64,000 bases of DNA from Pantoea alhagi (GTDB lineage: Bacteria > Pseudomonadota > Gammaproteobacteria > Enterobacterales > Enterobacteriaceae): NCBI RefSeq assembly GCF_002101395.1, contig NZ_CP019706.1, forward strand, positions 2,480,001-2,544,000, read 5' to 3'. The notes below the pieces were generated by a model. The model saw nothing but the letters and a program-made list of their open reading frames with translations. It was not told the DNA's origin and did no database searches. Of this stretch, positions 25,031-32,502 are shown piece after piece; the stretch's first letter is position 1; every line of letters begins with the position of its first letter. The position numbers were made by a program, and so were the translations under genes.

Positions 25031-26152
25031 ATGGTGGCTGAACTCAACGCGCTGCGTGATCAGATTGATGAGGTAGATAAGGCATTGCTCGGTTTACTGG
25101 CTAAACGGCTGCAGCTGGTGGCCGAAGTCGGGGAAGTAAAAAGCCGCTATGGCTTGCCGATCTATGTGCCTGAGCGTGAAGCGAGCATGCTGGCTTCGCG
25201 TCGTAAAGAGGCGGAGGCGCTCGGTGTGCCGCCGGACTTGATTGAAGATATATTGCGTCGCGTCATGCGGGAATCCTATTCCAGCGAAAATGATAAAGGC
25301 TTCAAGACGCTCTGTCCTGAATTGCGTCCGGTAGTTATCGTAGGCGGTAAAGGGCGTATGGGGCAGCTGTTTGAGAAGATGCTGACGCTCTCCGGCTATC
25401 AGGTCAAAATCCTCGATAAAGAGGAGTGGGAGCAGGCGCCGTCGTTATTGCAGGATGCGGGGATGGTTATCGTTAGCGTGCCCATCCATCTGACAGAACA
25501 GGTGATCGCCCGGCTGCCTCCGTTACCGGACGATTGCATATTAGTCGATATCGCCTCGGTAAAAAATCGGCCATTACAGGCGATGCTGGCGGCGCATTCG
25601 GGGCCGGTATTAGGGCTACATCCCATGTTTGGCCCCGACAGCGGCAGCCTGGCGAAGCAGGTCGTGGTGTGGTGTGATGGTCGTCAGCCTGAGGCTTATC
25701 AGTGGTTTCTGGAGCAAATTCAGGTGTGGGGCGCGCGGCTACATCGTATCAGCGCCGCTGAGCACGATCAAAACATGGCCTTTATACAGGCGCTGCGTCA
25801 CTTCGCTACCTTTGCTTACGGCTTACATCTTGCTGAGGAAAATGTTCAGCTTGAACAGTTGCTGGCACTTTCGTCGCCAATTTACCGGCTGGAGCTGGCA
25901 ATGGTGGGGCGACTGTTTGCACAGGATCCGCAGCTTTATGCCGATATCATTATGTCTTCAGAAAGTAATCTGGCGTTGATTAAGCGTTACTATCAGCGTT
26001 TCGGTGAAGCCATTGCGTTACTGGAACGGAGCGATAAACAGGGCTTTATTGATAGCTTCCGTAAAGTTGAGCAGTGGTTTGGCGATTATGCGCCGCGCTT
26101 TATGCTGGAAAGCCGTTCGCTGCTGCGTTCAGCTAATGATAATCGGGTGTAA
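25031..26152 (+). CDS. tyrA: Bifunctional chorismate mutase/prephenate dehydrogenase TyrA
   Basis: Converts chorismate to prephenate and on to 4-hydroxyphenylpyruvate for tyrosine. 373 aa, as in E. coli. Chorismate mutase domain at residues ~1-90 (LRDQIDEVDKALLGLLAKR), then a Rossmann dehydrogenase (VVIVGGKGRMGQLFEKM, where E. coli has GGGGQMG) and the helical domain with EHDQNMAFIQALRHF. Starts six bases after the aroF stop, so aroF-tyrA form one operon under TyrR. Confidence 0.98.
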   Translation: MVAELNALRDQIDEVDKALLGLLAKRLQLVAEVGEVKSRYGLPIYVPEREASMLASRRKEAEALGVPPDLIEDILRRVMRESYSSENDKGFKTLCPELRPVVIVGGKGRMGQLFEKMLTLSGYQVKILDKEEWEQAPSLLQDAGMVIVSVPIHLTEQVIARLPPLPDDCILVDIASVKNRPLQAMLAAHSGPVLGLHPMFGPDSGSLAKQVVVWCDGRQPEAYQWFLEQIQVWGARLHRISAAEHDQNMAFIQALRHFATFAYGLHLAEENVQLEQLLALSSPIYRLELAMVGRLFAQDPQLYADIIMSSESNLALIKRYYQRFGEAIALLERSDKQGFIDSFRKVEQWFGDYAPRFMLESRSLLRSANDNRV

Positions 26153-26181
26153 CCTGCGGAAGGTTTAATCCGCGTAAAATG

Positions 26182-26209
26182 AAAGCCCGTTATAACAACG
26201 GGCTTTTTT
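26182..26209. terminator. Terminator after tyrA, shared with the SDR gene
   Basis: AAGCCCGT (26183-26190) and ACGGGCTT (26198-26205), T-run to 26209. It sits between convergent genes. Confidence 0.88.
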
Positions 26210-26210
26210 G

Positions 26211-26975
26211 TTACGCCTGCGGTGGCTGTCCGTTAGAGGCGGTAATACCGCCGTCAACCGGCAAATTAACGCCAGTGATATAGCGGGCATCGTCACTGGC
26301 CAGGAAGGCGATGGCGGCAGCGATATCCTCTGCTGCACCCGGACGACCAAGCGCAATACGCTCGTTAAACTTCGCCATCAGCTGGGCATTGTTCAGCATC
26401 TCTTCGGTCATATCCGTGATGGTCAGGCCCGGACAGATGGCATTGACCCGTACGCCATCTTTACCGTAATCCATCGCCAGGGCGCGCGTGAAGTTAGTAA
26501 TAGCGCCTTTCGCAGCATTATAGATACTCATACCCCAGTCGCCGCCCAGTCCGGACACGGAAGAGATGTTGATAACGTTGCCGCCGCTTTCCAGCAGCAT
26601 TGGCATGAAAGCGCGAGTACAGTAGAAAACGCCATCAAGGTCGGTAGACATTACCTTTTTCCAGTCTTCATCGCTGGCTTGATGAATTTTTCCTGATGCA
26701 TTCACACCGGCATTATTGATCAATACATCCGCGTGACCGTAATGCTCGCGTACCTGTTCTGTCAGGGCCTCTACATCTTCCCGTTTCGACACGTCGGCAA
26801 CAACAACCAGATGATCGCCCGCTTTAAGCGTGGCAAAGGTATTATTCAGTTTTTCCCGGGTACGTCCTGTCAGCACCACACTTGCGCCTTCTTCCGCAAA
26901 GCGTTTGGCGCTTGCCGCACCAATACCTGAGCCTGCACCGGTAACCACAACGACTTTGTTACTGAAGCGATCCAT
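26211..26975 (-). CDS. Short-chain dehydrogenase/reductase
   Basis: 254-aa classical SDR. Cofactor motif TGAGSGIGAASAK, the NNAG motif in VLINNAGVNASG, catalytic Ser in ISSVSGLG, and Y-x-x-x-K in YNAAKGA. The end has the usual GVNLPVDGGITASNG. Arg in TGRTREK after beta-2 suggests NADP(H). Substrate unknown. Shine-Dalgarno GGAGG before ATG. It sits between tyrA and pheA, where E. coli has no gene, so it is an insertion into the backbone. Confidence 0.9.
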   Translation of the reverse strand: MDRFSNKVVVVTGAGSGIGAASAKRFAEEGASVVLTGRTREKLNNTFATLKAGDHLVVVADVSKREDVEALTEQVREHYGHADVLINNAGVNASGKIHQASDEDWKKVMSTDLDGVFYCTRAFMPMLLESGGNVINISSVSGLGGDWGMSIYNAAKGAITNFTRALAMDYGKDGVRVNAICPGLTITDMTEEMLNNAQLMAKFNERIALGRPGAAEDIAAAIAFLASDDARYITGVNLPVDGGITASNGQPPQA

Positions 26976-27200
26976 TTTGCCTCCTTGTTACTGACAACTC
27001 GCTAATCCCGATGATTAGCAGCCTGTTAAGCCTGGCATAAGACCCTGGTCAGTCAGCAAGGAAAATAAAAATATAGGATAACTTATTGTTTATAAAGCTA
27101 TTTTAAGTTTTAGTAAATGTGAATGGCAGCGTTGTATCACAGGAAGGGGATAACAAACATAATGGCGCATTTTAAATGGTCGCGAAACCATGGTGGATAA

Positions 27201-27226
27201 AGCCGGACGAATGCTTTCGTCCGGCT
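27201..27226 (-). terminator. Hairpin downstream of pheA
   Basis: AGCCGGACGA (27201-27210) with TCGTCCGGCT (27217-27226), a perfect 10-bp stem. Probably the pheA terminator or a REP-like unit. The rest of the 26976-27242 gap shows nothing else. Confidence 0.6.
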
Positions 27227-27242
27227 ACAATCGGCAGAATTA

Positions 27243-28400
27243 TTACGGTTCGACCGGCACAATATTCTCGCCGGGGTAGCAGCCTAATACCTTTAACGAA
27301 CGAGTAATGGCACGCAGCTCCTGTAGCGCCTGCTGCATCTCATTTGTACGTAGATTGCCCTGTACATCCAGATAGAACATCTCTTCCCACGGATTGCCGT
27401 TGATAGGGCGCGACTCCAGTTTGCTCATGATAAGGTTGTGCTGGCGCAGTACCAGGAGCGCCTCAACCAGCGCGCCGGATTGCTGGCCGGTGGCCATAAT
27501 CAGGGTGGTTTTCGCTGGCACCTGTTCAGAAACATCAACGGACTTACGTGCCAGAACAATAAAGCGGGTAATATTCTGTTGCTGATTCGCCAGATGACGT
27601 TCCAGTACCTGCAAATGATAAAGCTCACCGCCCGCCTCGCTGCCTAATGCGGCGACTTTTGGTGAGTTGAGCGCAGCGACTTTCTCCATCGCTGCCGCAG
27701 TGCTTTCGGTATATTCAATTTTCCAGTGCGGGAAACGGTTTATAAACTGGCTGCACTGCTGGAATGGCTGGGGATGACTGTAAACCGTTTCGATCTGCTG
27801 TAGATCGGTCGAGCCGGTTACCAGAACACAGTGATCGATAGGCACCGTCATCTCACCGACAATCGACAGGCTGGTTTGCTGCAGGAGATCGTAAACTTCA
27901 TTAATTGAGCCAGAGCTGGTGTTCTCAATCGGCAATACGGCGTAATCCGCCTGACCGCTTTCGACTTCCTGAATAATATCCTGGAATTTTTGACAGCCGC
28001 TCTCAATCACATTTTCAAAGTGGCGTGCGCCATATTTACGCGCCGCCAGATGAGAGTAAGAGCCTTTGGGACCAAGGAAAGCAATACGCGCTGATTGTTG
28101 ATTGGTTTGGTTGAGGTGCTTTTGCAGCAGCGCCTGCTGGGTAAGAACGGAATCTTCGATAATCAGCTGAAACAGACGCGTAATAAAATGGGCATCCAGT
28201 TGATGGCTTTTGCCAAGCGTAATTAAGCGCTCTAGCAGATCGCGCTCACGATCGATATCGCGCACCGGACGATGCGTAGCCATTTTAGCTTTAGCCACTT
28301 CAATTGCCAGCGTTCGTCTTTCAGCGAGCAAACCCAGCAAATTTTCATCGATGGCGCTGATTTTATCGCGCAAGGCCAATAGCGGATTTTCCGGTTTCAT
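27243..28400 (-). CDS. pheA: Bifunctional chorismate mutase/prephenate dehydratase PheA
   Basis: Converts chorismate to prephenate and phenylpyruvate for phenylalanine. 385 aa (E. coli 386). Chorismate mutase domain ~1-90 (LRDKISAIDENLLGLLAERR), prephenate dehydratase ~105-285 (AFLGPKGSYSHLAARKYG, LPIENTSSGSINEVYDLL), and an ACT domain with the Phe-binding ESRP motif. Start is ATG 28400 (MKPENPLLAL); a longer in-frame ORF to 28604 reads through the leader and attenuator and is not real. Controlled by pheL attenuation. Confidence 0.97.
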   Translation of the reverse strand: MKPENPLLALRDKISAIDENLLGLLAERRTLAIEVAKAKMATHRPVRDIDRERDLLERLITLGKSHQLDAHFITRLFQLIIEDSVLTQQALLQKHLNQTNQQSARIAFLGPKGSYSHLAARKYGARHFENVIESGCQKFQDIIQEVESGQADYAVLPIENTSSGSINEVYDLLQQTSLSIVGEMTVPIDHCVLVTGSTDLQQIETVYSHPQPFQQCSQFINRFPHWKIEYTESTAAAMEKVAALNSPKVAALGSEAGGELYHLQVLERHLANQQQNITRFIVLARKSVDVSEQVPAKTTLIMATGQQSGALVEALLVLRQHNLIMSKLESRPINGNPWEEMFYLDVQGNLRTNEMQQALQELRAITRSLKVLGCYPGENIVPVEP

Positions 28401-28423
28401 AGCTTTACCTGTCAGATGTCCAT

Positions 28424-28453
28424 AATAAAAAAGCCTCCCGGTGTGGGAGGCTT
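28424..28453 (-). terminator. pheA attenuator (terminator hairpin)
   Basis: On the minus strand GGGAGGCTT (from 28453-28445 complement AAGCCTCCC at 28431-28439) forms a strong stem followed by a T-run. An upstream minus-strand copy of GGGAGGC at 28492-28498 can pair with the same GCCTCCC arm, giving an antiterminator. This is the classical switch for phenylalanine attenuation. Confidence 0.85.
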
Positions 28454-28501
28454 TATTGTTCGTCTTCGCTTTCTTTTTCCTGCGACGAAACGCCTCCCAA
28501 A

Positions 28502-28546
28502 TCAGGGGAAGGTAAAAAAGAAAGCGAAGAAAAACGAAAATTTCAT
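28502..28546 (-). CDS. pheL: pheA operon leader peptide PheL
   Basis: 14-residue leader [14 protein letters not shown] followed by TGA. Seven of 14 residues are Phe. E. coli PheL is [15 protein letters not shown], so the Phe-rich core is conserved. Stalling of the ribosome at Phe codons when charged tRNA-Phe is low favours the antiterminator and pheA expression. Confidence 0.95.
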   Translation of the reverse strand: [14 protein letters not shown]

Positions 28547-28608
28547 CATATAACCTGCTGCTGTGGATGATGTTAAAGTAACCGTAGCCTTTTGCTACTG
28601 TCAATAAA

Positions 28609-28629
28609 AAACGCGCCCGCAGGCGCGTT
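28609..28629. other. Candidate att site, left copy of a 21-bp direct repeat
   Basis: 21 bp starting AAACGCGCCC and ending GGCGCGTT, identical to 31837-31857. It is a palindromic hairpin; read on the minus strand it is followed by TTTTTTATT, so this copy keeps the T-run of the terminator expected downstream of raiA. The int fragment begins 70 bp away. The two copies bracket all sequence that is foreign to the raiA-pheL junction. Confidence 0.75.
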
Positions 28630-28697
28630 TAATAATCCTGTCAGACAAGACGCTCAACGTAAAATCAATAGGTTACGAGCGCCTATTAGTGCCTAAT

Positions 28698-29152
28698 TCA
28701 CCCTAAAATGACCTGGTCGGTGGACATTATGTGGACGCGCCCACGCATAGGGCTAAAGCGTATGGCATCGGTCAAATAGTCGGGTGCAAAGTGTGCATAC
28801 ACCATTGTCTGTTCAATTTTCGTATGCCCCAAAATCCTTTGCAGCGTGATTATGTTGCCGCCATTAATCATGAAGTGGGTTGCAAAAGTGTGGCGGAAAA
28901 CATGAACTGCCTGACCTTTTGGAAGGTCCGGTTTAATTTTGCGCAATACCTTGCGTACGCGATCATAACTTGTATCGAACAGCTTCTCGGATTTTCTCGT
29001 CAGAATGTAATCGGCAACTTCCTGCGATATTGGAACGGTTCGCGCTGGTCCTGTTTTTGTCTTCACAAAGTTAACTCTGTTCTTGATCACGTTCCTGCCA
29101 TCCAGCTTACTGGCCTCTCTCCATCTTGCCCCTGTGTTGAGACTAAGAACGA
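28698..29152 (-). pseudogene. Tyrosine recombinase (phage integrase), C-terminal remnant
   Basis: C-terminal half of a site-specific tyrosine recombinase, similar to P2-type phage integrases. The catalytic Arg (NTGARWREASKL), the H-x-x-R box (HVFRHTFATHF) and the LGH...Y box (LGHTKIEQTMVYAH) are intact over ~150 residues. The N-terminal half is missing because the IS element at 29153 interrupts it; an apparent ATG at 29219 lies inside the IS. It lies next to the left att copy and points toward it, as integrase genes usually do. Not expected to be functional without its arm-binding and core-binding domains. Confidence 0.85.
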
Positions 29153-29211
29153 TGGACTGTCCCCACCCCGGTAGACGATCCTGCCCTATAGTTTGAGCAT
29201 AGGAGGAGCGT

Positions 29212-29496
29212 ATGGGCACACCACGATTTACACCTGAATTTAAGGAAGAAGCCGTCCGTCAGTTAACGGAACGCGGTTATTCCGTTGCCGAAGTATCTGA
29301 CCGTCTGGGCGTTTCCGCACACAGTCTCTATAAGTGGTTACGGGCTATCAAGCCTGATAACAGCGAACAGCATGCCCGGGATTTACTGGAAGCCAAAAGC
29401 GAGATCCTGAAACTACGGGCGCAGCTAAAACGCACCGAAGAAGAACGGGATATCCTGAAAAAGGCCGCGCGGTACTTTGCAAGGGAGCCCGACTGA
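29212..29496 (+). CDS. IS3-family transposase OrfA
   Basis: 94-aa DNA-binding half: helix-turn-helix (YSVAEVSDRLGVSAHSLYKWL) and a leucine-zipper-like coiled coil (EILKLRAQLKRTEEERDIL). The AAAAAG run near 29457-29463 is a likely site for the -1 frameshift that makes the OrfAB fusion. Shine-Dalgarno GGAGG before ATG 29212. Intact. Confidence 0.9.
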   Translation: MGTPRFTPEFKEEAVRQLTERGYSVAEVSDRLGVSAHSLYKWLRAIKPDNSEQHARDLLEAKSEILKLRAQLKRTEEERDILKKAARYFAREPD

Positions 29497-30347
29497 AGTA
29501 CCGTTTTATCAATGAACACCGCACTGTATGGGGTGTGATGACGATGTGTCGGGTACTGAATGTCGCCCGGGCCGGGTTCTACGCGTGGCTGCACAACCCG
29601 ATCTCGGCGCGTGATAAAGATAACCAGCGTCTGCTGATGCTTATCCGTGACTTATATTCACTGAGCGGAGGCGTATACGGTTACCGGCGGGTTCATGGCG
29701 ATCTGAACGAAATCGGGGAAACTTGCGGCAAAAACCGGGTGGGTCGTATTATGCAACTGAACCGGATCAAAGCCGTGCGCGGCTATAAGGCACCACGCCG
29801 TATCGCCGGCAGAGCTTCCGTTGTTGCCCCTAATCGCGTGCAGCGGCAGTTTACTGTTACCCGGGCCAATCAGGTCTGAGTCACCGATATTACTTATATC
29901 CGCACCTGGCAGGGATGGTTGTATCTGGCGGTGGTTATCGATCTCTTCGCCCGTAACGTGGTTGGCTGGTCGATGAAGCCCACTCTCTCACGCGAACTGG
30001 CGCTGGACGCATTGATGATGGCCGTATGGCGTCGAAAACCGGATGGCGGGGTTATCGTACATAGCGATCAGGGCAGCCAGTACGGCAGCGACGACTGGCA
30101 ACGGTTCTGTCGGGCCAATAATCTGGCACCCAGTATGAGCCGGCGTGGCAGCTGCCGGGATAATGCGGTGGCCGAATCGTTCTTCAGTTCACTGAAAAAA
30201 GAACGGATCAGGAAAAGAATATACAAAACCCGGGATCTGGCCCGGGCCGATATCTTCGATTACATTGAAGTGTTCTACAACCGGGCCCGACGTCACAGTC
30301 ATCTCGGTGGCGTCAGTCCGGAGGCCTTCGAACAGGCCTTGTCGTGA
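29493..30347 (+). pseudogene. IS3-family transposase OrfB, interrupted by a nonsense codon
   Basis: Integrase-fold DDE catalytic half: an N-terminal HTH_21 region (YRRVHGDLNEIG), then the rve core. The D, D and E residues are in VTDITYI, HSDQGSQYGS and AVAESFFSSLKKE. A TGA at 29877-29879 (NQ-V-stop-VTD) stands where related proteins have Trp (NQVWVTD), so it is a TGG to TGA change just ahead of the first catalytic Asp. The frame is otherwise open. This copy should be unable to move itself unless the stop is read through. Confidence 0.88.
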
Positions 30348-30392
30348 GGACAGAATTTGTCTACTGTCGTGGGGTCAGTCCAGCCTGGTAAA

Positions 30393-30608
30393 TTATCGTT
30401 CGTCAAATATTTTAATAATAGCCATTCTGTATATAAAATAACCTGGAATTATGAGTGCGAACGATGATATTCCCCATATATAACGGGATTCATCAATTGA
30501 AAAGAAGAAAAACCATATACAAAATAAAAGACCAGCAGAGGCAATTCCCATACCTAAACCGCGTAAAATTCTAGAAATTATTAACCTTATTATATCTTGC
30601 GTGTTCAT
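30393..30608 (-). CDS. Small two-helix membrane protein, unknown (possible partner or immunity protein)
   Basis: 71 aa, AT-rich. Two hydrophobic segments (about residues 12-36 and 43-62, with GMGIASAGLLFCIWFFFF and FALIIPGYFIYR) and basic residues at the end of the second suggest an integral inner-membrane protein. It overlaps the 213-aa gene by the ATGA sequence, so the two are translationally coupled. Not recognised. The size, membrane nature and coupling would fit an immunity or accessory protein for the upstream product, but that is inference. Confidence 0.65.
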   Translation of the reverse strand: MNTQDIIRLIISRILRGLGMGIASAGLLFCIWFFFFSIDESRYIWGISSFALIIPGYFIYRMAIIKIFDER

Positions 30609-31246
30609 AATCCACCAAAAAAGTATTTACAGACTTCATTAAATGCATTTCGGTTTATATCTGCCATGCTGCAAGCGTCAAGAAATGGTTTGACTTTATC
30701 TTCGACCAGAAAATAGAATAAATCTAAATCACCCATGCTTCTCAGTTTGTAATATAAAGCAGGATGCTGGTTTTCAAGTTTTCGGGCTGTATAGATAGCC
30801 CTGGAGGTTTCAGCGCCAATTGTCATCACGCTTCCTATTACCAACCCAGCAGCAAATGACGCCATTATACGTGAGGATATGGCAGCACCTAGTTTTATTC
30901 CTGTTAACTCAGCGAAGATAAACTTTCCAGCCATTACACCAGTAAAGTTTTTTGCAATCCCCTGAACGTTGTCCATGTTAACTTTAGTGATAAAATCGTT
31001 TATAATGGCATTGACGAGTCTTTGAACCTCTTGGTTCACAGACATCCCTCGTTTTAGCAAATTTGCCATTCTTACCCGATCGTCAAAGTTAGAATTGCGA
31101 TTAGCTGTATCTAAAAAATCATGACCGAGATAATACATGCTAACTGGAAAAGTTAACATGCCGTGAGCAACTGAAGCTAATAAGCCTGTATCATCAATCT
31201 CCAGACTTTTTAACATTCTTTTTGCCAGTTTTTTGGCGCTGTCCAT
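30605..31246 (-). CDS. Unknown protein with central hydrophobic region (cargo of degraded element)
   Basis: 213 aa with low GC compared with the backbone. N-terminal helical part with basic residues (KKLAKRMLKSLE), a central hydrophobic and Gly/Ala-rich stretch at about 101-147 (KFIFAELTGIKLGAAI, MASFAAGLVIGSVMTIG) that could form a membrane hairpin, and a C-terminal helical domain with two Cys (DACSMAD, NEVCKYFF). I do not recognise the family. First gene of a coupled pair with the 71-aa membrane protein. Located behind an integrase, a common place for phage-defence or toxin cargo. Confidence 0.65.
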   Translation of the reverse strand: MDSAKKLAKRMLKSLEIDDTGLLASVAHGMLTFPVSMYYLGHDFLDTANRNSNFDDRVRMANLLKRGMSVNQEVQRLVNAIINDFITKVNMDNVQGIAKNFTGVMAGKFIFAELTGIKLGAAISSRIMASFAAGLVIGSVMTIGAETSRAIYTARKLENQHPALYYKLRSMGDLDLFYFLVEDKVKPFLDACSMADINRNAFNEVCKYFFGGL

Positions 31247-31342
31247 ATTATGTATCCCTACTCATTATAATGTTGATATAAATATATATTTAAGACCAAA
31301 AAATTAACACTATACGTTCATTAAGTTAGATTGATGTGTAAG

Positions 31343-31600
31343 TTATTCACTACTCTGCTTATGATTGACTACAACTGAGGCCAGTTTCTCAATCAAACGC
31401 TCGCATGCTTCAACATCTTTAAGATTCCGTAGCTTAACTTTTGCCGTTTGAGGCAAATCGTCACGCGTACAAAGGTTTAGTTCGATCTCAACATCCTTTC
31501 TGTCCAATAATCCCATAATAACCTCCGCTAACTTTCTTGCCTGAGTGGCCACTTCAAATATAAGGTTAAGTCTATCCGGTGCCTTAGAAAGGCAAATCAC
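31343..31600 (-). CDS. Small hypothetical protein
   Basis: Up to 85 aa from a GTG start at 31600 with GAGGTAGG a few bases upstream. Charged, probably alpha-beta (ELNLCTRDDLPQTAKVKLRN, then a helix). No family recognised. It is inside the att-bounded element, and an inverted repeat and terminator-like hairpin lie upstream. Could be a remnant. Confidence 0.45.
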   Translation of the reverse strand: MICLSKAPDRLNLIFEVATQARKLAEVIMGLLDRKDVEIELNLCTRDDLPQTAKVKLRNLKDVEACERLIEKLASVVVNHKQSSE

Positions 31601-31656
31601 ATTGCCTACCTCGAAACCGTAACCGTAAAAAAATCTTTCATATCTGCCGACAGCTC

Positions 31657-31683
31657 GGGGGGCATACGATATGTACGCCCCCC
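31657..31683. repeat. Inverted repeat GGGGGGC...GCCCCCC
   Basis: Seven-base perfect arms around a 13-base centre with further partial pairing (ATAC GATAT GTAC). It lies between the small ORF and the right att copy. Possible operator or recombinase-binding site of the lost element; no T-run, so not a terminator. Confidence 0.45.
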
Positions 31684-31738
31684 AGGATGGACTGGTGCAG
31701 GGGTTTGCCGGTTAGTTCTTGAATGAAAAGCTCCAACG

Positions 31739-31766
31739 GAAAAACCCCGATAAACGGGGTTTTTTA
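31739..31766. terminator. Terminator-like hairpin inside the integrated element
   Basis: AAAACCCCG (31741-31749) and CGGGGTTTT (31755-31763) with T-run on the plus strand and A-run opposite; could act in both directions. The rest of the 31601-31836 stretch has no gene that I can support. Confidence 0.75.
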
Positions 31767-31836
31767 TTGTGATGTGGTCGATATGTAGATATTGGTTGAA
31801 ATAATTCCTTTTATTTCAATGTTCTACAAGGGAATT

Positions 31837-31857
31837 AAACGCGCCCGCAGGCGCGTT
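31837..31857. other. Candidate att site, right copy of the 21-bp direct repeat
   Basis: Identical to 28609-28629. It lies 43 bp past the end of raiA. This copy has lost the long T-run after the hairpin, as expected if integration split the raiA terminator here. Confidence 0.75.
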
Positions 31858-31899
31858 GTATCGTTAATTGCACCCGGATAAACAGGGGCGCATCAGAAT

Positions 31900-32238
31900 T
31901 TATACTTCATCATCAACTGGCGTTAAGCCTTTCACACTGGCAGCGGCGCGACGCGCTTCGCCTTTATGCTGAACTTTGTTTAGCTGGCGTTCCAGTTTAC
32001 TGATGAGCTCATTGATAGCGGCATACATATCTTCATGGGTTGCGCTGGCGACCAGCGGGCCATTAGGCGTGTTGATTGTTGCATCAGCAACATATTCCTT
32101 TGGCGCTTTTGAAAGAACGATATGCGGATTGATTAAATGAGTTTGCCACTTTTCGAGCTTGGAGAGACGGTCTTCGACATGCTGGCGGATAGCCGGGGTG
32201 ATTTCCATTTGTTTGCTGGTAATGTTCACAATCATCAT
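31900..32238 (-). CDS. raiA: Ribosome-associated inhibitor RaiA (YfiA)
   Basis: Binds the 30S subunit at the A and P sites in stationary phase or cold shock and stabilises 70S monomers. 112 aa (E. coli 113). Blocks: VNITSKQMEITPAIRQHV, KLEKWQTHLINPHIVLSK, DATINTPNG, ATHEDMYAAINELISKLERQ. The C-terminus is divergent (TPVDDEV). Strong GAGAGG Shine-Dalgarno. Preceded by a CRP site; followed by the integration site of the element at 28.6-31.9 kb. Confidence 0.96.
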   Translation of the reverse strand: MMIVNITSKQMEITPAIRQHVEDRLSKLEKWQTHLINPHIVLSKAPKEYVADATINTPNGPLVASATHEDMYAAINELISKLERQLNKVQHKGEARRAAASVKGLTPVDDEV

Positions 32239-32299
32239 GTTTACCTCTCTGTCATTGCCGTCGTAGTAAGTGTAGCATACCGGGAAGATAAGGGATTTT

Positions 32300-32315
32300 T
32301 GTGATGAAAATCACA
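32300..32315 (-). promoter_or_regulatory. CRP (cAMP receptor protein) site upstream of raiA
   Basis: TGTGA-TGAAAA-TCACA, a perfect pair of CRP half-sites with 6-bp spacer, 62-77 bp upstream of the raiA start codon. E. coli raiA is known to be controlled by cAMP-CRP. Confidence 0.85.
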
Positions 32316-32459
32316 TTAAGATGTCACTTTTTGTCAAGGAAATGAAATCTGTGAGGGGGTACGGTAAATGTGCTGAAACCCCTTGTAGAACCCCTTGTCA
32401 CAGGGCAAACTCAGAGAGTTAACAGCAGGGAATAAAGACAAATCTGCTGTTTTTGTAAA

Positions 32460-32488
32460 CAAAAAAGCAGCCTGCAGGCTGCTTTTTT
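32460..32488. terminator. Terminator downstream of bamD
   Basis: Perfect palindrome AGCAGCCTGCAGGCTGCT (32466-32483) between A- and T-runs. It ends bamD on the minus strand. Confidence 0.9.
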
Positions 32489-32502
32489 GCTGTGCGGCTT
32501 AA

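Larger units (their letters stand above)
29153..30382 (+). mobile_element. IS3-family insertion sequence, transposase broken
   Basis: About 1230 bp. Imperfect terminal inverted repeats: left TGGACTGTCCCCAC with GTAGAC further in, right (reversed) TGGACTGACCCCAC with GTAGAC. It carries orfA and orfB in the -1 frame relation typical of IS3 elements. The flanking triplets differ (CGA on the left, GCC on the right), so there is no target duplication, which suggests a deletion or recombination next to the element. Confidence 0.88.

Noticed and set aside
26208..26696. 162-aa plus-strand ORF opposite the SDR gene
   Set aside because: The minus strand encodes a complete SDR with all catalytic motifs; the opposite frame is a shadow.
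27201..27226. Hairpin after pheA as a member of the accessory repeat family
   Set aside because: The sequence (GCCGGACGA) differs from the GTCCGCTT core; it looks like a normal terminator or REP-like unit.
27243..28604. 453-aa version of PheA starting at 28604
   Set aside because: The extra N-terminus is the pheL leader and attenuator read in another frame; ATG 28400 fits the family exactly.
31343..31600. The 85-aa ORF as a phage repressor or Cox protein
   Set aside because: No helix-turn-helix pattern can be seen, so no function was assigned.
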